A model generated the notes under the pieces. It did no database searches. It had not been told where the DNA came from and saw only the letters and a program-made list of their open reading frames with translations. DNA of 64,000 bases. Origin: CAZWES01 sp964632395. GTDB taxonomy: Bacteria > Patescibacteriota > Gracilibacteria > Peribacterales > Peribacteraceae. Position numbers and translations under genes: made by a program. Shown one piece after another: positions 24,105 to 31,909 of the stretch (its first letter is position 1; the number at the start of each line of letters is the position of its first letter). The DNA lies in the NCBI GenBank assembly GCA_964632395.1, contig CAZWES010000002.1:5999-69998 (forward strand), given 5' to 3'.

Positions 24105-24123
24105 AAGAACCTGATCGCCCTGA

Positions 24124-24483
24124 TCACAGCTTGAGCAAAGTCATCAGATTAACAGAGATACATGTCGCTATGATTACCACCAAAAATCCCCTCATAATCA
24201 AAGCGACAAACGCAATTCCATACATTCCAGGATGACGCCCAGGCTGGAACTTGCGCACGGACCATACCACCGAACCGATCCCCATTGAGGTAGCAATTAC
24301 ACAAATGATGGTTGCACTTAGCCAGTGCGGCTTTAGCAAGAACCCCAACAAGAGCCCCACCACAACCGCCGCAAGAGGCCATAACACTAACTCTCTCACA
24401 GAGATCCATCCATGACCAAAACTTGCAAATTTGCTCCGCAATTCTCCATTATCATCAGTACGCAACATGGTTTTCCCCTTCAC
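24124..24483 (-). CDS. Hypothetical membrane protein
   Basis: A protein of 114-119 residues (ATG at 24468, preceded by an AAGGGGA; or GTG at 24483). Three hydrophobic segments (L-W-P-L-A-A-V-V-V-G-L-L-L-G-F-L-L, A-T-I-I-C-V-I-A-T-S-M-G-I-G, G-I-A-F-V-A-L-I-M-R-G-F-L-V-V-I-I) indicate an integral membrane protein. I do not recognise the family. It has its own terminator, so it is probably monocistronic. Confidence 0.65.
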   Translation of the reverse strand: MKGKTMLRTDDNGELRSKFASFGHGWISVRELVLWPLAAVVVGLLLGFLLKPHWLSATIICVIATSMGIGSVVWSVRKFQPGRHPGMYGIAFVALIMRGFLVVIIATCISVNLMTLLKL

Positions 24484-24546
24484 ATGAAGGATGGTGTTGA
24501 AAAGAACGAGCAGACAAGAATAGATAACATGCTATTCCCAAAAACA

Positions 24547-25620
24547 TCAACCCCTAAGATCTTCCCAGAGTTTTCTCTCTGTTCTATTTAACCTTTTCGG
24601 CACATCAACTGCAATCTTCACAAACAAATCCCCTCGCCTCGAGGAATTCACAACCGGCATACCTTTACCCTTCACTCGCAAAATCTGACCCGGCTGAGTC
24701 CCCGCAGGGATCTTGACCTTAACATCTCCTTCAAAAGTTTTAATTTTGACTTCCGTGCCAAGCACCGCATCGGCCACGGGAATTTTGATTTCGGCACGCA
24801 GATCATTCCCATCACGAACCAGACGAGCATCAGGAGCTACGCGGATATGCACATACAAATCACCTGCCCCTGAACCCATCCTACCAGCCTCCCCTTTCCC
24901 GCGAATCCGCAAAGTCTGACCATCATTGATGCCTGCAGGAATATCAACGATAACTTCCTCTGATTTCTTCACGCGACCTTCACCCACGCACTCCCCACAA
25001 GGCTTTTCCGGAACTTTCCCTGCCCCACGGCACTTCTCACAAAGCATGCTTTGCTGGATAACTCCGAAGAAAGACTGCGCAGTTTTGGTGACCTGACCAG
25101 TTCCTCCACAAGTTGAACAGTTGACCGACTTGGACCCTTTTTTCTGGCCGGAACCGGAACACGAAGAACACGCAGCCATCTTCTTTAATCTGATAGTTTT
25201 GCGCGTTCCCTTAAATGCATCCTCCAGAGAAATCGCAATCTGCACTTCCAAAGTTCTGCCTTGCTGGCGAGTAGCTCCTCCACCACGTCCTCTGCCACCA
25301 AAGAATGTCTCGAAGATATCTCCAAACCCTCCTCTAAACGCTTCCCCCTGAGCGCCTCCTCCAAATCCACTGAACCCGCCAAACCCGCCCGCCCCACCAA
25401 ACTGCGGTCCATCCTCTGTACCGAATTGATCGTAGGACTGCTTCTTTTTTGGATCACTTAACGCCTCGTATGCACGATTAATCTGCTTGTATTTTTCCTC
25501 CGCTTTTTTGTCTCCCTTATGTTTATCCGGATGATACTCCTTACTCAATTTTCTGTACGCCTTTTTAATATCATCCGCGGAAGCCGAACGTGAGAGGCCG
25601 AGGGTTTGGTAGTAGTCCAT
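24547..25620 (-). CDS. dnaJ: Chaperone DnaJ
   Basis: A 357-residue Hsp40. The J domain (1-70) has Y-H-P-D-K, the HPD that stimulates the ATPase of DnaK. A Gly/Phe-rich linker follows (F-G-G-A-G-G-F-G-G-F). Four zinc motifs C-x-x-C-x-G-x-G lie at about 150-215, then two beta-barrel substrate domains. No dnaK or grpE gene is in the window. The start M-D-Y-Y-Q-T-L-G-L is standard. Confidence 0.97.
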   Translation of the reverse strand: MDYYQTLGLSRSASADDIKKAYRKLSKEYHPDKHKGDKKAEEKYKQINRAYEALSDPKKKQSYDQFGTEDGPQFGGAGGFGGFSGFGGGAQGEAFRGGFGDIFETFFGGRGRGGGATRQQGRTLEVQIAISLEDAFKGTRKTIRLKKMAACSSCSGSGQKKGSKSVNCSTCGGTGQVTKTAQSFFGVIQQSMLCEKCRGAGKVPEKPCGECVGEGRVKKSEEVIVDIPAGINDGQTLRIRGKGEAGRMGSGAGDLYVHIRVAPDARLVRDGNDLRAEIKIPVADAVLGTEVKIKTFEGDVKVKIPAGTQPGQILRVKGKGMPVVNSSRRGDLFVKIAVDVPKRLNRTERKLWEDLRG

Positions 25621-25652
25621 CGGGGAGATAGATTACCGTTTATGCAGCCAAA

Positions 25653-26168
25653 CTACACGCCTTCTTGTTCCTGCTCAGACGGCGGGATAAGACCATCCCT
25701 TGCATACGCTGCCCTTATCGTATCATGCTGTTGTTGAGCAATCTCTTTATATGTATCAAGCTCCTCATCAACCTTGCTCCATCTAGCCTCTTCCACAAGT
25801 ATCGCAAGCTCTCTCCGTCGTTTATCAAAATCAGATTCGCCTGCAATTCCTCCACGAATACTCTCCCTAGCATTCTTATACGCCTGCAATGGAGCACCAA
25901 ACATAACTGCCTCTATAGCTCCATGCCGTGCTGCATACGGAACTTCATGATGAAAAAGAGCATTGAGATAGCAGACAATCATGTCGCCAACTTCCGGATG
26001 ATTCAAAAAACTGAATTTTCCTAGAAGTTCGCTCGGTGCGATACCTGCCATTTCTCTCTCAAGAAATTCCTGCACTTCCTGTCCTAGATTGGCAGCTATA
26101 TTTCTTACAGCCTCTGGCAGTTCTGGCTGAGGCATGGCTTCTTTCCTAAGCATTTCTGTACTTGTCAT
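25653..26168 (-). CDS. Hypothetical protein
   Basis: A 171-residue soluble protein starting M-T-S-T-E-M-L-R-K-E. It is helical, with L-G-Q-E-V-Q-E-F-L-E-R-E-M and D-F-D-K-R-R-R-E-L-A-I-L-V-E-E-A-R segments. No motif is recognised. It lies 33 bp upstream of dnaJ on the same strand and may be co-transcribed. The longer reading to 26252 has an unlikely hydrophobic leader. Confidence 0.55.
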   Translation of the reverse strand: MTSTEMLRKEAMPQPELPEAVRNIAANLGQEVQEFLEREMAGIAPSELLGKFSFLNHPEVGDMIVCYLNALFHHEVPYAARHGAIEAVMFGAPLQAYKNARESIRGGIAGESDFDKRRRELAILVEEARWSKVDEELDTYKEIAQQQHDTIRAAYARDGLIPPSEQEQEGV

Positions 26169-26401
26169 GATTAATTGGGTGAAATGATGATATCCACAAT
26201 TCAACAATACAATTCTCCACTTGTAAATCAAACAAAATCCCACGAAAAACAACGTGAAATTATGTACCCAACCCTTGAATATCCTTTATCCCTTCCCTAG
26301 ACTCCGCGCGCTTTGACCATGATCAGCATGATTATGCCTCAATTAGCATGATTTATTGACAAATTTACATTATCCTGATCACCAAGATTACCCTGATTAC
26401 T

Positions 26402-26737
26402 ATGACTACTACAACTCAATCCCCCGTTCAAGACATTACCACCGCAGAGACTGAGGCTAAGAAAAAACTGGAGGAGGCGAAGAGTTTGGCCGCGCAGGAA
26501 GTGGAGGCCTATAAGAAAGAGGAGCAAGCCAGACTCGAAAAAACCAAAGAATCGCGCAAGGAGGAGGCAACCAAAGAGCTTGCCGCGGAGAAGGAATCGC
26601 TGGGGGTGATTTTTAAGGAGGGAAAGGAGAAGACGAAGGGGGAGGTTAAGAAGTTGAGGGAGGGGGTTGAGGGGAAGAAGGCGGGGATTGTTAGTGAGCT
26701 CGTGGATCGGTTTATTTCCTTTTTTACCACCCCATAA
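26402..26737 (+). CDS. V-type ATPase peripheral stalk subunit, G/H-like
   Basis: A 111-residue coiled-coil protein of mostly Lys, Glu and Ala (A-E-T-E-A-K-K-K-L-E-E-A-K, then repeated K-E-E-A). This is the pattern of the archaeal-type AhaH/VatH subunit, which pairs with subunit E in the peripheral stalk. It is the first gene of the V-ATPase operon. Sequence alone would allow any coiled coil; the position decides the call. Upstream bases 26290-26400 hold repeats of catgatta/ctgatta words and a TTGACA (26354) without a good -10 at the right distance. Confidence 0.8.
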   Translation: MTTTTQSPVQDITTAETEAKKKLEEAKSLAAQEVEAYKKEEQARLEKTKESRKEEATKELAAEKESLGVIFKEGKEKTKGEVKKLREGVEGKKAGIVSELVDRFISFFTTP

Positions 26738-26747
26738 TGGTCGCAGA

Positions 26748-26885
26748 AAATTTACAAGTATCAATTTTCAATTTACAAACAATTTTCAAGGTTCAATTTT
26801 CAATTGACCAAACACCTTCCGTTTGAACCTTGAAAATTGATACTTGTTTGAAAATTGATCCCTGAAAATTGAAAATTTTCCCCGA
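26748..26885. repeat. AT-rich 140-bp word-type inverted repeat, copy 1 (tcaattttcaa family)
   Basis: Arms made of tcaattttcaa, caaacaattttcaagg and their complements, bounded by GGTCGCAGAAAATTT on the left and GAAAATTTTCCCCGACC on the right. It ends 18 bp before the start of the V-ATPase I subunit gene. Relatives lie at 29727, 47330, 50008 and 62378. Confidence 0.9.
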
Positions 26886-26903
26886 CCAACCCAACCACAA
26901 CAA

Positions 26904-28823
26904 ATGCCAGTCGTTAAAATGCAAAAGGTGGCCATCCTCTCCCACAACTCGCACAGTGAGGACTTACTCGAATTCCTGCAGGATGAAGGCGTAATGGAAG
27001 TTAGCCCGAACGAGGAAACAGTTGATATTGAGCACCCCAAGGTTTCCTACGAAAAGGCGGAAGTCGTTTTTGCAATTGATTTTTTGAGGCCGAGTGCAAC
27101 CAAGGAAGCACTTAAAATCGCAAAGAGCCCGGGGTCTAATGATGATATTAGGAAAGCTGCATTGCACACAGATTTCCGTGCAATTATTGACGAGTGTAAA
27201 AAACTTGAGGATGAATCATCGGAAGTTTTAAGTGAAAGGCAGAAACTGGAAGCGGAAAAGGAGAGACTCCTGCCCTGGCAAAAATCTCCGCTTAATTTAA
27301 ATGAGAAGGAAACCAAAACTTCTAAAGTGACGTACGGCACATGTCCGCCCGCATCCATTGATGACCTCAGGGCGGAAATTGATGAGAAGAATTTGAAGGT
27401 TGAGCTCGTGCAAATCGAGAAAGCCTCAAATGAAGTATTCTTAGCATCAGTAGTTTGGAAGAAGGACACGGAAGAATTTGAAAGAACATCCGCAAAACAT
27501 GGATTTACTGCAGTTGATCTGCCGGAAGCAGGTGGCGCTCCTGTGCAGGAACTTGGCCGAATTGATCAGGAGTTGAAAAAGTTTGAGGAGAATGAGATGG
27601 AGCTAAACCGCAAACGCACGGAACTTGCAAAAAGTTTTCCTGATCTAGTTCGCCTTGGAATATATCTGCAATGGATTGATCAAAAGCAATCCGTGCGGTC
27701 GGAATTTTCAGCGACTGACCAAACCGTTTCACTCACGGGCTGGATTCCATCCAAAGAATTTAATGACCTTGAAAAGAAGTTGGAGCAAAAGTTCCCGGCA
27801 GTCGCTCTACTTAAAACAGAACCTAGGGAAGGTGAAGAGCCACCGATGCAGATCAAAAATGTTGACGCGGTAGCGCCGTTTGAAGCTGTGACGAGATTAT
27901 ATGGAATTCCAGGTGGAGGTGAAATGGACCCAACACGTCCGCTCATGCCTTTCTTTATTCTTTATTTTGGACTTTGTCTGACTGATGCAGGATATGGGTT
28001 TATCCTCGCGGCACTGATGGGTGTATTAATTTGGAAGTTCAAACTAAAAATGCAGGAACAGAAACTGGTCTGGCTTCTTTTTTACGCAGGAATTGTCACA
28101 TTCCTCGTTTCAATCCCATTTGGCGGATGGTTTGGTATAACTCCGGATGCAGTCCCCGCATTTTTGACTTACACAAATTCTAACGGTGACCTGAGATTTG
28201 TCGGACAGATTTGGGATTTGACGAAAGACGTGGATTTCTTCCGGAACCTTGCACTCACGCTCGGTTCAATACAAATCCTCTTTGGAATATTCCTTGCAGG
28301 TTACTGGAAGGCAATTCACGGAAAAGTTTTTGAGGCAATTGCATCACACTTCACAGTTCATCTTTTCGCAATTGCACTCGCACTTAAATATGCACTTGGT
28401 GTTCCATTCATGGATTACGCACTGATTGCAATCGGCCTTCTCTTCATCTGGGGGCAAGGCAAGGGCCCATGGTTCGTACGACCTCTGGTCGGAACGCTTG
28501 GCGCCCTTGGTTTTCTAATCGGAATCATGAGTAATATACTCTCATACTTGAGGATACTCGCACTCGGATTAGCAACCGGTGCGCTTGCTTTCGCTATAAA
28601 CCAAGTGGCAGTTGTACTCAAAGATTTGCTGCCTATTTTCTTAGGAATTCCCGTTTTCATCTGTATCCTTTTATTCGGACATATGATCTCCCTCGCCCTA
28701 AACGGCCTCGGCTCATTCGTTCACTCCGGACGACTTCAGTTTATTGAGTTCTTCGGACAGTTTTTCCAGGGTGGAGGACGTGAGTTTACACCATTTAAAC
28801 GATCTCTTTCCCCAATTGCATGA
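26904..28823 (+). CDS. ntpI: V-type ATPase subunit I (a-subunit homologue)
   Basis: A 639-residue protein. The soluble N-terminal half (about 1-330) is coiled coil and joins the peripheral stalk. The C-terminal half has seven or eight membrane helices that form the ion half-channels next to the K ring. The motif S-Y-L-R-I-L-A-L-G-L-A near residue 548 holds the conserved Arg that releases the ion from the rotor. Length and order match the family. A word-type repeat replaces the normal upstream region. Confidence 0.95.
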   Translation: MPVVKMQKVAILSHNSHSEDLLEFLQDEGVMEVSPNEETVDIEHPKVSYEKAEVVFAIDFLRPSATKEALKIAKSPGSNDDIRKAALHTDFRAIIDECKKLEDESSEVLSERQKLEAEKERLLPWQKSPLNLNEKETKTSKVTYGTCPPASIDDLRAEIDEKNLKVELVQIEKASNEVFLASVVWKKDTEEFERTSAKHGFTAVDLPEAGGAPVQELGRIDQELKKFEENEMELNRKRTELAKSFPDLVRLGIYLQWIDQKQSVRSEFSATDQTVSLTGWIPSKEFNDLEKKLEQKFPAVALLKTEPREGEEPPMQIKNVDAVAPFEAVTRLYGIPGGGEMDPTRPLMPFFILYFGLCLTDAGYGFILAALMGVLIWKFKLKMQEQKLVWLLFYAGIVTFLVSIPFGGWFGITPDAVPAFLTYTNSNGDLRFVGQIWDLTKDVDFFRNLALTLGSIQILFGIFLAGYWKAIHGKVFEAIASHFTVHLFAIALALKYALGVPFMDYALIAIGLLFIWGQGKGPWFVRPLVGTLGALGFLIGIMSNILSYLRILALGLATGALAFAINQVAVVLKDLLPIFLGIPVFICILLFGHMISLALNGLGSFVHSGRLQFIEFFGQFFQGGGREFTPFKRSLSPIA

Positions 28824-29155
28824 TGGATGAAAAAGAACCACAAAACAGGCAGACATCAGAAGAAAAAGCTGCTGAGCTTTCCGCGAAAATTGATAGATTA
28901 ATGCGATTCGGCCAAGGATTGAGACAGGAACAAATGGAAGTCCATACGAAAGAGGTTGCCGCTCTCGTGCAAGATCTGACATCGATAGCACATGAGGAAG
29001 GCAGAAATGAGGTCATACGATCCGTAAAGGATCCAGTAATGTCCATTCTCGAAAAAGCCAGTGATCTCAGCGGTGAAATAGAATCTGCTCGCAAGGCAGC
29101 AGAAACAGCACTTCAGTTTTCCACCGAGCTCAGAGAGGCACCGCAACAAACCTAA
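28820..29155 (+). CDS. Small hypothetical protein inside the V-ATPase operon
   Basis: A 111-residue acidic, helical protein (E-E-K-A-A-E-L-S-A-K-I-D-R-L-M-R) whose ATG overlaps the ntpI stop (ATGA). I do not recognise it. Translational coupling with ntpI is likely. Related orphan genes sit before the A and B subunit genes. It may be an accessory stalk or assembly protein, or an unrelated insertion. Confidence 0.6.
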   Translation: MMDEKEPQNRQTSEEKAAELSAKIDRLMRFGQGLRQEQMEVHTKEVAALVQDLTSIAHEEGRNEVIRSVKDPVMSILEKASDLSGEIESARKAAETALQFSTELREAPQQT

Positions 29156-29196
29156 CAATAACTAATCTATTTTCACTTTCTTACCCCTTACACACC

Positions 29197-29721
29197 ATGG
29201 AACTCGAAGTAGTACAATTCACCGCCGAGAGAGCCGATCTATTCGGCTTTCCTATGGCAATACTTGGCTCGGCAATCGCCGTGACTCTTGCCTGCATTGG
29301 TTCGATTATAGGCGTAGCTGCTGCAGGACAAGCTGGAACAGGCCTCCTCACAGAAAAGCCAAGAGCCTTCGGACAGGTTATGGTTATCGAAGCATTGCCA
29401 GGATCACAGGGTATTTACGGAATGGTAATCGCATTCCTAGTGCTGATTTTCTTCAAAATAGGATCACCTGATCAGCTTCCCATCACACTCACAACAGGAA
29501 TGAGTATTTTGTATGCTTGTATCCCTGTCGGTCTTGCTGGCATGCTCTCTGGTCCCTTCCAGGGCAAAGTTTGCGCTGCCGGCATGAAGATGATGGCGAC
29601 AGACGAAAAGGCAGGAGGCAAGGTTATCATCATGGCTGTAGTTGTAGAAACATTTGCCATTCTTGGCTTCCTGATAAGCTTCCTTTCTTTGCTTAACATC
29701 GCAGGCGGACTTTCCGCATAA
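29197..29721 (+). CDS. ntpK: V-type ATPase rotor subunit K (proteolipid), probably Na+ binding
   Basis: A 174-residue protein with four membrane helices, the duplicated hairpin form of Enterococcus hirae NtpK. By eye alignment the Na+ ligands of that protein are kept: Leu and Gln in L-P-G-S-Q-G-I-Y-G (Thr64 replaced by Ser), the Gln of F-Q-G-K-V, and the carboxylate E in V-V-E-T-F-A-I-L-G. Tyr68 is also kept. This favours Na+ over H+ coupling. It is the c-ring component of the Vo sector. Confidence 0.95.
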   Translation: MELEVVQFTAERADLFGFPMAILGSAIAVTLACIGSIIGVAAAGQAGTGLLTEKPRAFGQVMVIEALPGSQGIYGMVIAFLVLIFFKIGSPDQLPITLTTGMSILYACIPVGLAGMLSGPFQGKVCAAGMKMMATDEKAGGKVIIMAVVVETFAILGFLISFLSLLNIAGGLSA

Positions 29722-29726
29722 TCCAA

Positions 29727-29815
29727 TCATTTGAAAATTGAATCTTGAAATTTGAAAATTGAATGAAAATTGTAAATTGGAAATTGAAAATTTTCCCTGA
29801 CCACCTTCCCATCAA
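29727..29815. repeat. AT-rich word-type repeat, copy 2 (shortened)
   Basis: About 85 bp of ttgaaaattgaatcttgaaatt words ending in GAAAATTTTCCCTGACCACC, the right end of the 140-bp family. The left arm is missing. It ends 5 bp before the subunit E start at 29820. Confidence 0.8.
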
Positions 29816-29819
29816 AAAA

Positions 29820-30308
29820 ATGGCCTTAGCCGATATCATCTCCGCCATAAACGCTCAGAAAGATAAGGACCTCGCCGCCCTGCAGGAGCGCACGCTCAAC
29901 GAAAAGAATTCCTGCAAAAAGAAAACCGATGATGAACTCGCAACTTACGAAGACGATCTTAAAAAGCAGACTGCATCCAAAAAGGAACAGCTTAAAAAGA
30001 AGGCAGAGACGATGGTGCAAATGGAGCACAGAAAGACGTTACTTGAAGAAAAGCGAAAAGCGATTGATAGCGTTTACGATGCGGTGATTGCAGAGCTCAA
30101 GAAGTTGCCGCCGGAAAAGGTAAAGAAATTGGAAGCGGCACTGGAAAAGAAAACTGCAAAGCATAAAGGGAAGAAGCATCCCTCAAAGGAAGGCGGTTTC
30201 ACGCTCATTTCCGAAAAAGCAGAGGAAGATTTTACTTTCCCGCACCTCGTACAAACAGTACTTCGACCAGAGACTGAACTTGAAGTTGCTGCAAAATTAT
30301 TCGAATAG
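29820..30308 (+). CDS. ntpE: V-type ATPase peripheral stalk subunit E
   Basis: A 162-residue protein from M-A-L-A-D-I-I-S-A-I-N-A-Q; the upstream in-frame part is encoded by the repeat. The first 100 residues are a Lys/Glu-rich coiled coil, and the end is a small globular part (F-P-H-L-V-Q-T-V-L-R-P-E-T-E). This matches subunit E, though it is shorter than the usual 190-200 residues. It forms the stalk with the G/H-like subunit. Confidence 0.85.
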   Translation: MALADIISAINAQKDKDLAALQERTLNEKNSCKKKTDDELATYEDDLKKQTASKKEQLKKKAETMVQMEHRKTLLEEKRKAIDSVYDAVIAELKKLPPEKVKKLEAALEKKTAKHKGKKHPSKEGGFTLISEKAEEDFTFPHLVQTVLRPETELEVAAKLFE

Positions 30309-30366
30309 CACCACCTTAGTGTCATAGTGAGCGGAGTCGAACCATGACACGACCTCTAAAAAAAGT

Positions 30367-31260
30367 ATGACCCTCACCACTCCCCACCTAATCGGCCAAC
30401 ACTACGCCTACGCAATAGGCCGCCTCGGCGCACTCGAGGATCAGCTGCTTAAAACAACTGATATTGATCGCCTGCTCGGTGCATCGGATGGTGCTGAGTC
30501 TGTAAAGATGCTCCGCGACATCGAGTTCATTGCAACACCGGAATCGGATGAGGCATTTCAGGAGACTCTGAATTCAACCACAGCACTACTCAAAGAAACT
30601 GTTGAGAGGATGATTCCCGAACCAAAACATTTCATCTTCAATATCCTCTGGATAGATTTTGATCGTCCATGGATTGCATATAAATTGAAGGAAAAACACG
30701 GATTCACAAGTCAAATTGCAACTCCTCCCAGTCCTCCAGTCTCAACCAGATTTGCATCGGAATTTGATCAGGAATTCAAAACTCCGCAGGAAATTGATGA
30801 TGTGGTTGCAGAGTCCATCAATGAACAAAAGTTGATGCTTGCAAAACGATCAGGTAGTGCATTGATCAGATCATTCGTCGAAAAAACAATGAACTTGGAG
30901 GCTCTGAGAGTAAGAACCCGCAGCGCGGGTTCGGTTACCCGCGTTGCGGGTACCACCACATCAAATACCCGCGTTGCGGGCCACGACTCATCACCTACCC
31001 GCGATGCGGGATCCAATTCTTCAGCCACCCGCGACTCGGACACCAACTCAATCGAAACAATCGCCTTCGAAAAAGAAGGAGTAGCGCAACTCAGTGATCT
31101 TCTTGACGATATGCAGCAGATGATGCTCGGGCCAGAGGCTACTTTCAGCTATGCAGTACGAGCTCTCAACCACATCCAACTTTTGAAGATATTGTTGACT
31201 GGAAAAGTAAATAATCTGCCGATTCAGGAAGTTAAGTCATTACTCCCGCCACTCGTTTGA
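30367..31260 (+). CDS. ntpC: V-type ATPase subunit C (d-like) with a repeat-encoded insertion
   Basis: A 297-residue protein. It matches the C subunit that links the rotor ring to the central shaft: Y-A-Y-A-I-G-R-L at the start, I-E-F-I-A-T-P and F-N-I-L-W-I-D-F-D-R in the middle, and N-H-I-Q-L-L-K-I-L-L at the end. Residues about 184-230 are a 10-residue tandem repeat (T-R-V-A-G-T-T-T-S-N type) encoded by small hairpins and absent from normal C subunits. The reading frame is kept. It is otherwise shorter than the usual 330 residues. The stop overlaps the F subunit start. Confidence 0.88.
   Translation: MTLTTPHLIGQHYAYAIGRLGALEDQLLKTTDIDRLLGASDGAESVKMLRDIEFIATPESDEAFQETLNSTTALLKETVERMIPEPKHFIFNILWIDFDRPWIAYKLKEKHGFTSQIATPPSPPVSTRFASEFDQEFKTPQEIDDVVAESINEQKLMLAKRSGSALIRSFVEKTMNLEALRVRTRSAGSVTRVAGTTTSNTRVAGHDSSPTRDAGSNSSATRDSDTNSIETIAFEKEGVAQLSDLLDDMQQMMLGPEATFSYAVRALNHIQLLKILLTGKVNNLPIQEVKSLLPPLV
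30916..31042. repeat. Tandem 30-bp units with ACCCGC-GCGGGT hairpins inside ntpC
   Basis: Five units, each with a 6-bp inverted repeat (ACCCGC-nnn-GCGGGT) and a variable spacer; the period is 30 bp, so each adds 10 residues in frame. The last unit is degenerate. The two sharpest copies read TACCCGCGTTGCGGG. Confidence 0.9.
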
Positions 31261-31637
31261 TGGAATACAAGATTGCGATAGTCGGCTCCAAAGAAGCAAT
31301 CGAAGGATTCTCCCTCCTTGGCGTAACCACCGTTCCTGCATCTTCAGCAGCCGAAGCTGTGGAGAAGATAAAAGAGATGAAGAAAATGAATGGTGTCACG
31401 CTGAGCGGAGCGCAAGCATCCGATAAGGATGCGCAGCGCGGAGTCGAAGCGTACGCAATCATTTTTGTAACAGAAGACCTCGCAAAGGACTTCACAACTG
31501 ACGATGAAAGATACTTTGCAAAAGACCCGTTGCCAGCAATTATTCCCCTCCCATCACATCTGGGATCGACAGGTTACTCGACTGCACGGCTTAGCCGAAT
31601 AGTCGAACGGGCTGTTGGCTCGGATATTCTCAAGTAA
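31257..31637 (+). CDS. ntpF: V-type ATPase subunit F
   Basis: A 126-residue protein of the F subunit family, part of the central shaft with D. It opens with the Rossmann-like Y-K-I-A-I-V-G-S-K-E-A-I-E-G-F and has the I-I-F-V-T-E-D-L-A strand near residue 75 and P-A-I-I-P-L-P in the second half. Its ATG overlaps the C subunit stop. Length is slightly above the usual 100-110. Confidence 0.9.
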   Translation: MMEYKIAIVGSKEAIEGFSLLGVTTVPASSAAEAVEKIKEMKKMNGVTLSGAQASDKDAQRGVEAYAIIFVTEDLAKDFTTDDERYFAKDPLPAIIPLPSHLGSTGYSTARLSRIVERAVGSDILK

Positions 31638-31653
31638 TCCTTAACTTCATATT

Positions 31654-31872
31654 ATGACAACAGGACCCAACGAACAGGCACTAACCAGGCTGACCGATAT
31701 GGTTCGTTCCCCGGAAACTAGAGAGATATTGACTCGGGAACTTGGAATCCATATCGGACGACTCTCTTTGGATGCATTGCAAAATCCGGATGATCAAGAT
31801 ACAAAACTTGCCCATAACACAATGGCAAGACTCAATGATCTGTTATCTGAAATACCAAACCCTGATTCCTAA
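31654..31872 (+). CDS. Small hypothetical protein inside the V-ATPase operon
   Basis: A 72-residue protein (M-T-T-G-P-N-E-Q-A-L-T-R-L-T-D-M-V) between the F and A subunit genes. It is helical and slightly acidic, without a known domain. The following leader (cacctaac..cctccctaaaaa) is shared with that of the B subunit gene, which is also preceded by an orphan. Confidence 0.5.
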   Translation: MTTGPNEQALTRLTDMVRSPETREILTRELGIHIGRLSLDALQNPDDQDTKLAHNTMARLNDLLSEIPNPDS

Positions 31873-31909
31873 TTCCCTAATCACCTAACTTCCCTAACCT
31901 CCCTAAAAA

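Noticed and set aside
30916..31042. CRISPR-like spaced repeats
   Set aside because: Units are in frame, only about 17 bp are shared, and the spacers are short and similar; no cas gene is near.
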